Shown here: one piece after another, positions 22,467 to 32,179 of the stretch
Position numbering within the stretch: the stretch's first letter is position 1
Layout: each line of letters opens with the position of its first letter
From: an uncultured Croceitalea sp.
Lineage (GTDB): Bacteria; Bacteroidota; Bacteroidia; Flavobacteriales; Flavobacteriaceae
Reading direction: 5' to 3'
NCBI GenBank assembly: GCA_937926215.1
Contig: CALEYA010000153.1
Span: 1-35,616, forward strand
DNA: 35,616 bases
The notes under the pieces: model-generated
What the model was told of the DNA's origin: nothing
The model's input: the letters and a program-made list of their open reading frames with translations, nothing else
Databases searched by the model: none
Position numbers and translations under genes: made by a program

Positions 22467-25400
22467 TTGGAAAATACTGCTGATTTGAAAACTGGATACA
22501 TATACTTTTTAGTAGGCTTCGCACTGCTTATAATGGGGTCCTGTGGAAGCCCAAGCTTACCGGATACCGTTGCCGTAGCATATGAAAGATTGCCCGAGAC
22601 GGTAGATTTCAATCAGGATATCAAACCCATTCTATCGGACAAGTGCTATTTATGCCACGGTCCGGATAAGGGCAAAATCGAAGCAGGATTGCAATTACAC
22701 CTTCCGGAATTGGCTTATGCCGAGCTATCGGAATCACCCGGCAAATACGCCATTACACCGGGGAATCTTAGAAAAAGTGAAACCTTCCACAGAATCCTTT
22801 CCGAAGATCCTAATGTAGTCATGCCGGAACCCAGCTCCCACCTATCCTTGACGGATAAGGAAAAAGCGCTGCTCATCAAGTGGATCGAAGATGGTGCCGA
22901 ATATGAGGATCATTGGGCATTTATTCCACCCCAAGAACCTAAGGTCCCGGAACAGGTCCAAGAAGATTTGGTCATAAACGAAATCGATGCATTTGTCCTC
23001 GCCCGTTTGCAAGAGGAAAACTTAAAACCCAATGCAAGGGCGGACAAAGAAACCTTGTTGCGCCGGGTCTCTTTTGATTTGACCGGACTACCCCCAAGCT
23101 TGGAAGACATTGAAAACTTTGTAAACGACACCTCCCCCAACGCCTACGAAAAACAGGTTGACCGCCTTTTGGCTTCGCCACATTACGGGGAGCAAATGGC
23201 CTTGGATTGGATGGATCTTTCGCGTTACGCGGACACCCATGGGTATACGGTAGATCGCTACCGCGATGTATCCGCTTGGCGGGATTGGGTCATTGCGTCC
23301 TTCAATAAAAACCGCCCCTATAGCGAATTTATCGAGTGGCAATTGGCGGGGGATATGATGCCCAATGCCAGTAAAGAACAGATTTTGGCCACCACCTTTA
23401 ATAGACTTCATCCCCAAAATTTGGAAGGTGGTATCGTAGATGAGGAATTCCGATCGGAATATGTGGCAGACCGTACCAATGTTATGGGGGAAGGCTTGTT
23501 GGGACTAACGGTAGCCTGTGCTAAATGCCACGATCATAAGTACGACCCCATATCGCAAAAGAACTATTATGAGCTGTATAGCTTCTTCAACAACATTAAT
23601 GAATCCGGTCAGATACCTTGGGATTTTTCCATGCCGGTTCCCAATATGCAGTTGCCCACCAAAGAACAAGAATCCTTTTTGGCTTATGTGGATGAGCTGA
23701 TAAGCCAAAAGCAAGCGAAAGTCATGACGACCGAAAAAACGGAACGGTCCATGGCGGAAAACTGGATAGCATCGGCACAGTACCAAAAAGAACGTTCGCT
23801 AAAGTATCCGGAAAAATTAGTGGTCAACATCAACTTTGACAATCAGCTTAAAAACCAACTGAACCCGCAAAGCAAGGGTAAAATGCGCACCCAATTCACT
23901 GCCAATGAGAAGGCAGTCTTTGCAAAAGGATTTTCTGGAAATGGGTTGCAGTTTGATGGGGATATTTGGATGGATACCGAAAAAGAGGGCATTTTTAGTC
24001 GCTATGAACCTTTTAGCATCGGTATAAAGATCTACGTTCCCAAAGATTTGGAAGAAGGGGTCATTTTCCACAAAATGCTGGGCACACGTCTACATAGTTA
24101 TCGCGGCTACCACCTCAACATTAAAGAAAACAAACTGGAATTGCTAATGGCCCATGTTTGGCCGGACAATACCATCGTAGAGGAGACCCTTGAAGAAATC
24201 CCCAAAGAAAAATGGGTGCAACTGACCATGACCTATGATGGATCCAGCAAGGCAAGCGGACTCAAAATTTTTATGGACGGTAGGGAGTTGAAAACCAAAA
24301 CAGTCATTGACAATCTGTATAAGGACATCATCTTTAACAATTATGAAGATGTCATTTATGCCGGTCCGCAAGAACCCGGGCTGCAAGTGGGCGGTCGCTG
24401 GCGAGGAAAAGGCATTGCTGGTGCTATTGTGGATGACCTGTTGGTTTTTGAAAAGGAACTCGCCCCACTTGAGGTCTTACAACTAGCAAAACCGGAATTC
24501 TTTAAGACGCTTCTGAAAAAACCATCAACGGACCTTAGCGAAACCGAAAAAACGGCCTTGTCCGACTACTATCTAAACACAAAATCCAAAACCTATAAGG
24601 CCAGTTTGGCCGATCTGGAAGCACAACGAAAGATACAAGTAGACAGTGCGGAAACGGTCCAAGAAATCATGGTGATGAAGGAGATGGACACACCACGGGA
24701 GACCTTTGTACTGGAACGGGGACAATACGATGTGTATGGGGAACAAGTATTCCCCAACAGTCCAGAGGCGATTTTTGCGTATCCGGATAGTCTTCCTAAA
24801 AACCGTTGGGGACTGGCACAATGGGTCACCCATAAAAACAATCCCTTAACGGCAAGGGTAGCCGTAAATAGATACTGGAAAAATATGTTCGGCACAGGTT
24901 TGGTGAAAACCGTGGAGGACTTTGGCAATCAGGGGGAACTGCCCAGTCACCCAAAACTTTTGGACTGGCTGGCGGTTGCCTTTGTTAAATCGGGTTGGGA
25001 CGTAAAGGCACTCCACAAATTAATGGTGATGTCCGCCACCTATCGACAGTCCTCAAAAGCTTCCCAAGAACTCATAGAATTGGATGTGGAAAACCGACTG
25101 TTGGCACGAGGTCCCTCTCGCCGACTTTCCGGTGAAATGCTCCGTAACAATGCCTTGGCCGCTTCAGGATTGCTAAATAAGAAAATAGGCGGGGAAAGCG
25201 TACGCCCCTACCAGCCGGAAGGACTCTGGAAAATCAACAATACCAATTACACGGCGGATACCGGCGACAAACTCTATAGAAAAAGTATGTACACCATTTG
25301 GAAACGCTCCGTACCGCACCCGACCATTGCTACTTTTGATGCCCCCGACCGTTCCATTTGCACAGTACGAAGGCAAAAAACCAACACGCCCTTACAGGCC

Positions 25401-25727
25401 CTGGTCCTGTTGAACGATCCTACCTACATCGAAGCGGCACGGCTGCTTGGAAAAGCTATGGTGGACTATGGGGATATTCCTTCCGGAATTTCGGCAACCT
25501 TTAAAAAATTAACAGGGCGGAGCATCCAGCCCAAAGAACTGGAATTGCTGACCGATCTGCAACACAGCGAATACGAAAATTTTAACGCCAATCCTTCCAA
25601 AACCGAAGGTTGGCTCAATACAGGCGAATTTCAACTGGAAGGTTCCTATAACAAAAGCCTGGTGGCGGCAAATGCCGTCGTCGCCAGTACCATTATGAAC
25701 TTGGACGCCACCATTACCAAAAGATAA
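22467..25727 (+). CDS. PSD1 lipoprotein: PSCyt1 - DUF1549 - LamG - DUF1553
   Basis: 1086 residues. Lipoprotein signal (YFLVGFALLIMGSC, C26). Residues about 45-145 are a planctomycete-type cytochrome domain with CYLCH (C60, C63, H64) and the VMPEPSSHLSLTDKEKALL tail. Residues about 169-375 are DUF1549, with a second haem motif CAKCH (C351, C354, H355). About 455-660 is a LamG/concanavalin-like domain that may bind glycan. About 780-1060 is DUF1553 (NPLTARVAVNRYWKNMFG, GDKLYRKSMYT). The family is abundant in planctomycetes and has no proven activity. The start is TTG (22467 or 22485); the first ATG would remove the signal peptide. The gene leads a four-gene unit. Confidence 0.9.
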   Translation: MENTADLKTGYIYFLVGFALLIMGSCGSPSLPDTVAVAYERLPETVDFNQDIKPILSDKCYLCHGPDKGKIEAGLQLHLPELAYAELSESPGKYAITPGNLRKSETFHRILSEDPNVVMPEPSSHLSLTDKEKALLIKWIEDGAEYEDHWAFIPPQEPKVPEQVQEDLVINEIDAFVLARLQEENLKPNARADKETLLRRVSFDLTGLPPSLEDIENFVNDTSPNAYEKQVDRLLASPHYGEQMALDWMDLSRYADTHGYTVDRYRDVSAWRDWVIASFNKNRPYSEFIEWQLAGDMMPNASKEQILATTFNRLHPQNLEGGIVDEEFRSEYVADRTNVMGEGLLGLTVACAKCHDHKYDPISQKNYYELYSFFNNINESGQIPWDFSMPVPNMQLPTKEQESFLAYVDELISQKQAKVMTTEKTERSMAENWIASAQYQKERSLKYPEKLVVNINFDNQLKNQLNPQSKGKMRTQFTANEKAVFAKGFSGNGLQFDGDIWMDTEKEGIFSRYEPFSIGIKIYVPKDLEEGVIFHKMLGTRLHSYRGYHLNIKENKLELLMAHVWPDNTIVEETLEEIPKEKWVQLTMTYDGSSKASGLKIFMDGRELKTKTVIDNLYKDIIFNNYEDVIYAGPQEPGLQVGGRWRGKGIAGAIVDDLLVFEKELAPLEVLQLAKPEFFKTLLKKPSTDLSETEKTALSDYYLNTKSKTYKASLADLEAQRKIQVDSAETVQEIMVMKEMDTPRETFVLERGQYDVYGEQVFPNSPEAIFAYPDSLPKNRWGLAQWVTHKNNPLTARVAVNRYWKNMFGTGLVKTVEDFGNQGELPSHPKLLDWLAVAFVKSGWDVKALHKLMVMSATYRQSSKASQELIELDVENRLLARGPSRRLSGEMLRNNALAASGLLNKKIGGESVRPYQPEGLWKINNTNYTADTGDKLYRKSMYTIWKRSVPHPTIATFDAPDRSICTVRRQKTNTPLQALVLLNDPTYIEAARLLGKAMVDYGDIPSGISATFKKLTGRSIQPKELELLTDLQHSEYENFNANPSKTEGWLNTGEFQLEGSYNKSLVAANAVVASTIMNLDATITKR

Positions 25728-25731
25728 ACTT

Positions 25732-27237
25732 ATGTGCAACGGACACGATACCTTAAAATCGAACAACAAAGACCTTCAGGAAGTTGAAAAGCAGTGGGAC
25801 CGAAGAAATTTTTTAACCAAGACCTCGCTAGGTCTGGGCGCTTTGGCCTTTGGTTCTTTGTTGAATTCGGAAAAAGCTTGGAGTAATTTATCAAACCCAG
25901 GGGCTACTACCACAAATTCCTTTATCAAAAACCATTTGGGCTTGCCACACCACTTGCCCAAGGCAAAGCGGATTATCTATTTGTTCCAAAGTGGCGGGCC
26001 ATCACAATTGGATCTTTGGGACTACAAACCCAAGATCAAGGATATGTTTGGCCAAGATTTACCGGAATCCGTGCGGCAAGGCCAACGGTTGACGGCGATG
26101 AGTGCCTTACAGGAAAACTTTCCGATCGCTCCCTCCATCATGGATTTTAAACAATATGGGGAATCCCGGGCGTGGGTAAGTGAACTGATGCCTTACACCT
26201 CGGAAATTGTGGACGATTTGTGTTTTATCAAATCCATGCAAACGGACCAAATCAACCATGATCCCGCCATCACTTTTATGCAAACGGGAAATCAATTGCC
26301 CGGCAGACCCTCCATGGGTGCCTGGTTGAGCTATGGTTTGGGTTCGGACAATGAAAACCTGCCCACTTTTATTACGCTCATCACCAAAAACATGACGGGA
26401 CAGCCGCTCTATTCCAGACTTTGGGGGAACGGTTTTCTGCCCACGGAGCACCAAGGAGTGCAATTTAGGTCTGGAAAGGATCCGGTGTTGTATTTAAGCG
26501 ACCCCGAAAATTATGACGGCAACGACCGAAGGAAAATGTTGGATTATTTAGGAAAACTGAATGATGTTCAGCATGATACTTACGGAGATCCCGAGATACA
26601 AGCAAGAATGGCCCAATACGAAATGGCCTTCCGCATGCAAACCTCCGTACCGGAAGTCACCGACATGTCCGACGAACCCGATTATATTTTTGACCTCTAT
26701 GGGGAAGATAGCCGGGATCCCGGGACCTATGCCGCCAACTGTTTAATGGCAAGAAAACTACTGGAAAAAGACGTAAAATTCGTGCAGTTGTACCATCAAG
26801 GTTGGGACCAGCATATTGGTTGCCCAGAAGGAATTCGCGCACAATGCAAACGCACGGACCAAGCTAATGCCGCACTCATTAAAGACCTAAAGCAACGAGG
26901 CATGTTGGAGGATACCCTAGTTGTTTGGGGCGGGGAATTTGGCCGTACCGTATATTCCCAAGGACAATTAACGCAAAACGATTATGGCCGTGACCACCAT
27001 CCAAAAGCCTTTACCATGTGGATGGCCGGGGCCGGGGTAAAACCGGGCTTTACCTATGGCGAGACGGATGATTTTAGTTACAATGTGGTTAAAGACCCCG
27101 TACATGTGCATGATTTTCACGCCACCTTAATGCACCTTTTTGGCATTGACCATGAGCGGCTGACCTTTAAACATCAAGGCAGGCGTTTTCGATTGACCGA
27201 TGTCCATGGCCATGTGGTCAAAGATTTACTTTCCTAA
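25732..27237 (+). CDS. DUF1501 protein (alkaline phosphatase/sulfatase superfamily)
   Basis: 501 residues. Twin-arginine-type signal near the N-terminus (DRRNFLTKTSLGLGALAFG), so it is probably exported folded. The body has typical DUF1501 blocks: IIYLFQSGGPSQLDLWDYKP, the IKSMQTDQINHDPA region, VVWGGEFGRTVYSQG and GRDHHPKAFTMWMAGAGVK. DUF1501 belongs structurally to the alkaline phosphatase/sulfatase superfamily, and the D, H and GRDHH residues could bind metal, but no substrate is known. It starts 4 nt after PSD1, its standard partner, so the two are co-translated. Confidence 0.9.
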   Translation: MCNGHDTLKSNNKDLQEVEKQWDRRNFLTKTSLGLGALAFGSLLNSEKAWSNLSNPGATTTNSFIKNHLGLPHHLPKAKRIIYLFQSGGPSQLDLWDYKPKIKDMFGQDLPESVRQGQRLTAMSALQENFPIAPSIMDFKQYGESRAWVSELMPYTSEIVDDLCFIKSMQTDQINHDPAITFMQTGNQLPGRPSMGAWLSYGLGSDNENLPTFITLITKNMTGQPLYSRLWGNGFLPTEHQGVQFRSGKDPVLYLSDPENYDGNDRRKMLDYLGKLNDVQHDTYGDPEIQARMAQYEMAFRMQTSVPEVTDMSDEPDYIFDLYGEDSRDPGTYAANCLMARKLLEKDVKFVQLYHQGWDQHIGCPEGIRAQCKRTDQANAALIKDLKQRGMLEDTLVVWGGEFGRTVYSQGQLTQNDYGRDHHPKAFTMWMAGAGVKPGFTYGETDDFSYNVVKDPVHVHDFHATLMHLFGIDHERLTFKHQGRRFRLTDVHGHVVKDLLS

Positions 27238-27246
27238 ACCAACGCA

Positions 27247-28350
27247 ATGAACAAAAGACGAACTTTTTTAAAGAAAGGATTGGCGGCTTCCGCCGCATTG
27301 TCCGCCACCCCTAGTTTTGGGTTTCATATGGTAAGAAAACCAAAACCTGAAGAGGAAATCGTAGGTCATGGCGATTACCAGTATCAAATCCATAGGAATT
27401 GGGCCAAATTGGGCACTACCAAACCGCTTTTAAACTGCCATGAAATGGTCATGGATAGCAAGGGCAGATTGATCATGATCGGGGACCATCCGGCCAATAA
27501 TGTGCTCGTTTTTGACAAATCCGGTAAGCTGCTCGACCATTGGGGCACTTCCTATCCCGGAGGTCATGGGCTAAGCCTTTCCCAAGAAGGGGAAGACGAT
27601 TTTTTATTCCTTACGGATTCCGGTTGGTACCTCAACAAAAAAGGGGAATGGACTCCCCATAACGGCAGGGTAAGCAAAACAACAACGGATGGAAAGGTCA
27701 TTTTTGATATAGGCCATCCCTTGACCATTGGTATTTATAAAAAAGGGGACCCTTTTAGGCCAACGGAAACGGCCATTGGGCCTAATGGCGATATTTATGT
27801 TGCGGACGGATATGGTATGGATTACATTATCCAATACTCCCCCAATGGGGAATATATAAGGCACTGGGGCGGACATGATAATGCGGATGAAAATTACAAC
27901 CTGTCCAATGCCCATGGGGTCGCCATTGACTATAGGGACAAAGACAATCCCCTGGTGGTCTGCACTTCCAGAAACGAGGAAAGTTTTAAATTTTTCACCT
28001 TGGACGGGAAGTATGTGCGTACGCTCCACTTACCTAATATGCAGGTATGTAGACCGGTTTTTGATGATACTAATTTGTACGCCGGCGTTTGCTGGTCACA
28101 GCCTAAAGTTGGAAAGACCACATGGCAGGACCATACCGGTTTTGTGACCATTTTGGAAGGCGACACCGTAGTTTCCAATCCAGGGGGGACAGCACCGGAA
28201 TACCTAGATGGAGCACTTCAAAAATCCTATCAATTGCAGCATAAACCCATATTACATGGACATGATGTTTGTGTGGACGAGGATAAGAATTTATATATCT
28301 GCCAATGGAACGCCAATAGAACGCCACCCTTAAAATTAGAACGTATTTAA
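27247..28350 (+). CDS. NHL-repeat (six-bladed propeller) exported protein
   Basis: 367 residues. A twin-arginine signal MNKRRTFLKKGLAASAALS starts the protein. The rest is built from NHL/SMP-30-like blades: GRLIMIGDHPANNVLVFDKSG, FLTDSGWYLNK, NGDIYVADGYGMDYIIQYSP, SNAHGVAIDYRDKDNPLVV and DVCVDEDKNLYICQWN. Histidines at blade ends (GGHGLSL, SNAHGVAID, HGHDVCVD) resemble the metal-binding set of peptidyl-alpha-hydroxyglycine lyase-type propellers, so metal binding is possible. It lies 9 nt after DUF1501. Role unknown; sugar lactonase or binding protein are guesses. Confidence 0.82.
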   Translation: MNKRRTFLKKGLAASAALSATPSFGFHMVRKPKPEEEIVGHGDYQYQIHRNWAKLGTTKPLLNCHEMVMDSKGRLIMIGDHPANNVLVFDKSGKLLDHWGTSYPGGHGLSLSQEGEDDFLFLTDSGWYLNKKGEWTPHNGRVSKTTTDGKVIFDIGHPLTIGIYKKGDPFRPTETAIGPNGDIYVADGYGMDYIIQYSPNGEYIRHWGGHDNADENYNLSNAHGVAIDYRDKDNPLVVCTSRNEESFKFFTLDGKYVRTLHLPNMQVCRPVFDDTNLYAGVCWSQPKVGKTTWQDHTGFVTILEGDTVVSNPGGTAPEYLDGALQKSYQLQHKPILHGHDVCVDEDKNLYICQWNANRTPPLKLERI

Positions 28351-28359
28351 AACATTTCC

Positions 28360-29754
28360 ATGCAAGAAGCACCAGATTTTGTATTGTTTTTAGGTCGTTT
28401 TCATCCGCTTGTGGTTCATTTGCCCATCGGCTTTCTTTTGTTTGCTTTTTTGTTGGAAATCTTGGCAAAATTCCAAAAAAACAAGGCCTTGACCGCAGCT
28501 ATTCCACTAGCCTTGTTGAGCGGGGCCATAAGTGCTTTGGTTGCCTGTATTTTGGGCTACTTACTTTCCTTAAGCGGCGATTATGAGGCAAACATGCTGG
28601 ACCGTCATTTTTGGGTGGGCATTGGTACAACGGTAATGGCCTTTTTGGCATGGGCCATCCGTATGGATAAAATAAAAATTCCGGCACTTCAAAAACTAAA
28701 ACCTAATATGGCTTTGCTGACCCTACTGGTAATTTTGATAGGCGTGACCGGGCATTATGGTGGAAATCTCACCCATGGTTCTGATTATTTGGTGAAATAT
28801 GCCCCTTTCAATTCCAGCACAAAAAAAGAGTTGCCACAGCTGGCCAGTTTGGAGGAAGCCCAAATCTATCCGTATTTGGTGGAGCCCATTTTGGCACAAA
28901 AATGCATGAGCTGCCACAATGCATCCAAACAAAAAGGAGGCTTGGCCATGCATACACCCACCCTATTGGCCAAAGGTGGAAAAAACGGTCCTATTTTTAG
29001 TGCAGGCAGTAGTGCGGAGTCCGAACTGATACGCCGGGTACACCTCCCTGAAACCCATGAAGAATTTATGCCCCCGGAAGGCAAGACCGCTTTAACGGAA
29101 GAAGAAATTTCCCTGCTCACCTACTGGATAGACCATGCTGATGCCGACTTTGAAACTACCATTGCAAACGTGGAAACATCAGAAGAAATCAAACAAATAG
29201 CGGCCAACACCATGGCCTTGGATTTTGAAGGGGGAAAAGCGATGGCCACAACCAAATTACCGGAAGCAGCGACCGTAAGCCCAGAACTATTGCATGAACT
29301 ATCCGTAGCGGGTTTTAGAATAAGGGAATTGGTTATCGGCTCATCGCTCTTTGATGTATCCCTGCCCCCGAACACAATTTCTAGCAATGAAACTGCCAAA
29401 CAGATCCTGGAGCAACTAGTGCTGATCAAAGCCAATATTATTCGGCTAGATTTAAGTGAAAACAACATTACCAATGATGATTTGGCTATTGTGTCCCAAT
29501 TTTCTAATCTCCAAAAATTACAGCTGGAGAAAAATCCAATTGGAGACCAAGGGATAGTGCAATTGATGCCTTTAAAGCAATTGGAAAGCATCAACCTGTA
29601 TGGAACCAATATTGGTAGGGCATCACTCCCCCATTTATCGCAATTGTCTAGTCTTAAAACGGTCTATGCATGGCAAACCAATCTTAAACCTGCCGATATT
29701 CCATTTGGGGACAAGAACTTAACAGAAGTAAAAATTGTGTTGGGAGCCCTTTAA
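28360..29754 (+). CDS. membrane cytochrome: DUF2231 - PSCyt1 - leucine-rich repeats
   Basis: 464 residues. Residues 1-140 are a DUF2231 membrane domain with four helices and the motif GRFHPLVVHLPIGFLL, with conserved histidines that could hold haem b. Residues about 165-255 are a PSCyt1 cytochrome domain with CMSCH (C182, C185, H186) and FMPPEGKTALTEEEISLLT. Residues about 320-464 are leucine-rich repeats (LDLSENNITNDDLAIV, LQKLQLEKNPIGDQGIV). This would be the membrane electron exit for the soluble PSD1 haem protein. It begins 9 nt after the NHL gene and ends the module. Confidence 0.87.
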   Translation: MQEAPDFVLFLGRFHPLVVHLPIGFLLFAFLLEILAKFQKNKALTAAIPLALLSGAISALVACILGYLLSLSGDYEANMLDRHFWVGIGTTVMAFLAWAIRMDKIKIPALQKLKPNMALLTLLVILIGVTGHYGGNLTHGSDYLVKYAPFNSSTKKELPQLASLEEAQIYPYLVEPILAQKCMSCHNASKQKGGLAMHTPTLLAKGGKNGPIFSAGSSAESELIRRVHLPETHEEFMPPEGKTALTEEEISLLTYWIDHADADFETTIANVETSEEIKQIAANTMALDFEGGKAMATTKLPEAATVSPELLHELSVAGFRIRELVIGSSLFDVSLPPNTISSNETAKQILEQLVLIKANIIRLDLSENNITNDDLAIVSQFSNLQKLQLEKNPIGDQGIVQLMPLKQLESINLYGTNIGRASLPHLSQLSSLKTVYAWQTNLKPADIPFGDKNLTEVKIVLGAL

Positions 29755-29839
29755 ATGCGGTATTATCAGTTTTTGTCTAGTATAATTTTCAGGTTCTCAA
29801 TGGACTTCTTTCTAATTTGTCAATTCTAAAATTTAATGT

Positions 29840-32176
29840 ATGTTTCTCAATAAACAAAACTTCCAACGACCCTTAGCATTACTTACGGCAATTCTAGCAT
29901 TTGCCTGTGCAGAAACCAAAAAAGAAACCGCTGGTTCCGATCCATTTTGGAATGATAGAAAACAAATATCCCTATTGGATTTTGAGGAGGAATCCCTATC
30001 CTCCGAGCTAGTTTCCAATGATGCGGATATCAGTCTTGTTGATACAAATGCCACAAGTGGCAGTAAAGCCTTAAAAGTGGTGTATCATGGGGATAGTAAA
30101 GACCCCGGGGTTTCTTACATTCCGGAAACACCTATTGATGCATCCAGTTTTAACAACTTTGCATTGGTGTTCGATGTTACTGGCCTAACGGATGTATACT
30201 CCGCACAGCTTTTTGTTACCGTAGTCAATGATAAAGGCCATGCGGTACGCAGGTTTTCCGTTGTAGGCGCTGGAGAAACCGAAACGTTCTATGGCGAACT
30301 TGCCGGGCAATATATTGCCGAGGAAACCGGGCTTCGCGACGACCCAACCCCATTTAAGAACGAATCGTCACAATTAAAAATTAGCGGGTTAAAGAAGGAT
30401 GTGGATTTTTCAACGATTGCAGAAATCCATTTTAAACTTGCGCATCCCATAGTGTCCAAGACTTTGGTTTTCGATAACATTAGATTGGTAGAAACACCCC
30501 CGGTAGCCGACGATTATTTGATTGGGATTATCGATAAATACGGCCAAAACGCAAAAGACGATTTTAAGGGTAAGATTACCTCTGATGAAGAGCTTAAAAA
30601 ATTGGCGGATACCGAGTTAAAAACACTATCCGAAGAAGGCACGATGGCAGAAAGAAGCAAATTTGGGGGTTGGTCCAAAGGACCTAAGCTAGAAGCGACC
30701 GGATATTTTAGAACGGAAAAGGTTGACGGCAAATGGGCTTTGGTAGATCCAGAAGGATACTTGTTCTTTTCCACGGGGCTTGCCAATGTGCGTATGGCCA
30801 ACACCACTTCTTTTACGGGGCGTGATTTTAAGAACGACACGGTCCGCTATAGAGATCCAGAAGATGTAACCCCAGAAGATTCAAGGGGGATGGTGAAATT
30901 AAGCAAGGAAGTAACCGCAACTTCCTACGACGCCTATCCTTGGCGTAGCAAAATGTTTTTGGACTTGCCGTCTTATGACGACCCTTTAGCCAACAATTAC
31001 AGTTACCGAAGGGAACAGCATATTGGTCCGTTTGCCCATGGGGAGACTTTTAGCCATTATCAAGCCAACTTGGAAAGACGTTATGGAGAGCCTACTGAAG
31101 GGGCGCATTTGGAAAAGTGGGTAGATGTTACTTTGGACCGTTTTTTAAATTGGGGGTTTACTTCCTTTGGAAACTGGGCCGGATACGAGTTCTACCATGA
31201 AAACAGAATGCCGTATTTTGCCAACGGATGGGTTATAGGCGATTTTAAGACCGTGAGCTCCGGTGCGGATTATTGGGGGCCTATGCCCGATGTTTTTGAT
31301 CCAGAATTTGAACGGCGTGCCAAGGTTACCGTAAAAGTAGTTGCGGAAGAGGTACGCAACAATCCTTGGTGTATTGGTGTCTTTATCGACAATGAAAAAA
31401 GCTGGGGCTTGCCCGGTAGTGTCAATACACAATACGCAATTATTTTAGATGCACTTTCCAAGGATGCGAAGGAAAGTCCGGTCAAAGCAAAATTTGTGGA
31501 AATGCTGAAGGAAAAGCATAGCACCATCGCCAAATTGAATACTGCATGGGGCACGGATATCGGCAGTTGGAATGCATTGAACAGCGGTGTGGATTACAAG
31601 AAAAATGAAAGTTTTACGGACGCGCAAGTAGCAGATTTATCCATAATGTTGGAAGCGTACGCCACCAAATATTTCCAAGTGGTACACGATGCCCTAGAGA
31701 AGGTCATGCCCAACCACTTATACTTAGGATGTCGTTTTGCCTCTTGGGGAATGAGTAAAGAAACTAGGACAGCGGCTAAAAAATATGTAGACGTATTCAG
31801 CTATAACTTTTATGAGGAAGCCATTGGCACGTCTTACTGGAAGTTCTTGGAAGAAATTGATAGGCCCAGTTTAATTGGGGAATTCCATATGGGAACCACC
31901 AATTCCGGGGTATTTCATCCGGGGATCGTTATGGCCAAAGACCAAGAAGACCGTGCTAGGATGTATGTAAAGTACATGGAAACCGTAATTGACAATCCGT
32001 ATTTTGTAGGGGCGCATTGGTTCCAGTACTTGGATTCCCCAACATCAGGTAGGGCCCATGACGGGGAAAACTATAATGTTGGTTTTGTTCGCATCACCGA
32101 TGTTCCTTATGCCCCAATGGTGCGTGAAGCAAAAAAACTCAACAGCAATTTGTACTCCAGACGTTTTGGGAACTAG
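29840..32176 (+). CDS. GH50-type beta-agarase lipoprotein A
   Basis: 778 residues. Lipoprotein signal with C23 (ILAFACAETKK). Residues about 40-220 form a beta-sandwich, carbohydrate-binding-like domain. Residues about 280-770 are the TIM barrel of family GH50: GKWALVDPEGYLFFSTG, FTSFGNWAGYEFYHENRMPY, DNEKSWG with candidate acid/base E519, and IGEFHMG with candidate nucleophile E681. Their 162-residue separation is like the known GH50 pair (161 apart in Saccharophagus Aga50D). GH50 enzymes release neoagarobiose from agarose or related galactans. A close paralogue follows after 3 nt. Confidence 0.85.
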   Translation: MFLNKQNFQRPLALLTAILAFACAETKKETAGSDPFWNDRKQISLLDFEEESLSSELVSNDADISLVDTNATSGSKALKVVYHGDSKDPGVSYIPETPIDASSFNNFALVFDVTGLTDVYSAQLFVTVVNDKGHAVRRFSVVGAGETETFYGELAGQYIAEETGLRDDPTPFKNESSQLKISGLKKDVDFSTIAEIHFKLAHPIVSKTLVFDNIRLVETPPVADDYLIGIIDKYGQNAKDDFKGKITSDEELKKLADTELKTLSEEGTMAERSKFGGWSKGPKLEATGYFRTEKVDGKWALVDPEGYLFFSTGLANVRMANTTSFTGRDFKNDTVRYRDPEDVTPEDSRGMVKLSKEVTATSYDAYPWRSKMFLDLPSYDDPLANNYSYRREQHIGPFAHGETFSHYQANLERRYGEPTEGAHLEKWVDVTLDRFLNWGFTSFGNWAGYEFYHENRMPYFANGWVIGDFKTVSSGADYWGPMPDVFDPEFERRAKVTVKVVAEEVRNNPWCIGVFIDNEKSWGLPGSVNTQYAIILDALSKDAKESPVKAKFVEMLKEKHSTIAKLNTAWGTDIGSWNALNSGVDYKKNESFTDAQVADLSIMLEAYATKYFQVVHDALEKVMPNHLYLGCRFASWGMSKETRTAAKKYVDVFSYNFYEEAIGTSYWKFLEEIDRPSLIGEFHMGTTNSGVFHPGIVMAKDQEDRARMYVKYMETVIDNPYFVGAHWFQYLDSPTSGRAHDGENYNVGFVRITDVPYAPMVREAKKLNSNLYSRRFGN

Positions 32177-32179
32177 CGG

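Noticed and set aside
29755-29839. TAATTTTC (29783-29790) as a promoter for the GH50 genes.
   Set aside because: One mismatch to TAnnTTTG, no element at -33 and no repeat nearby; the genes may also be read from the PSD1 operon across this 85-bp gap.
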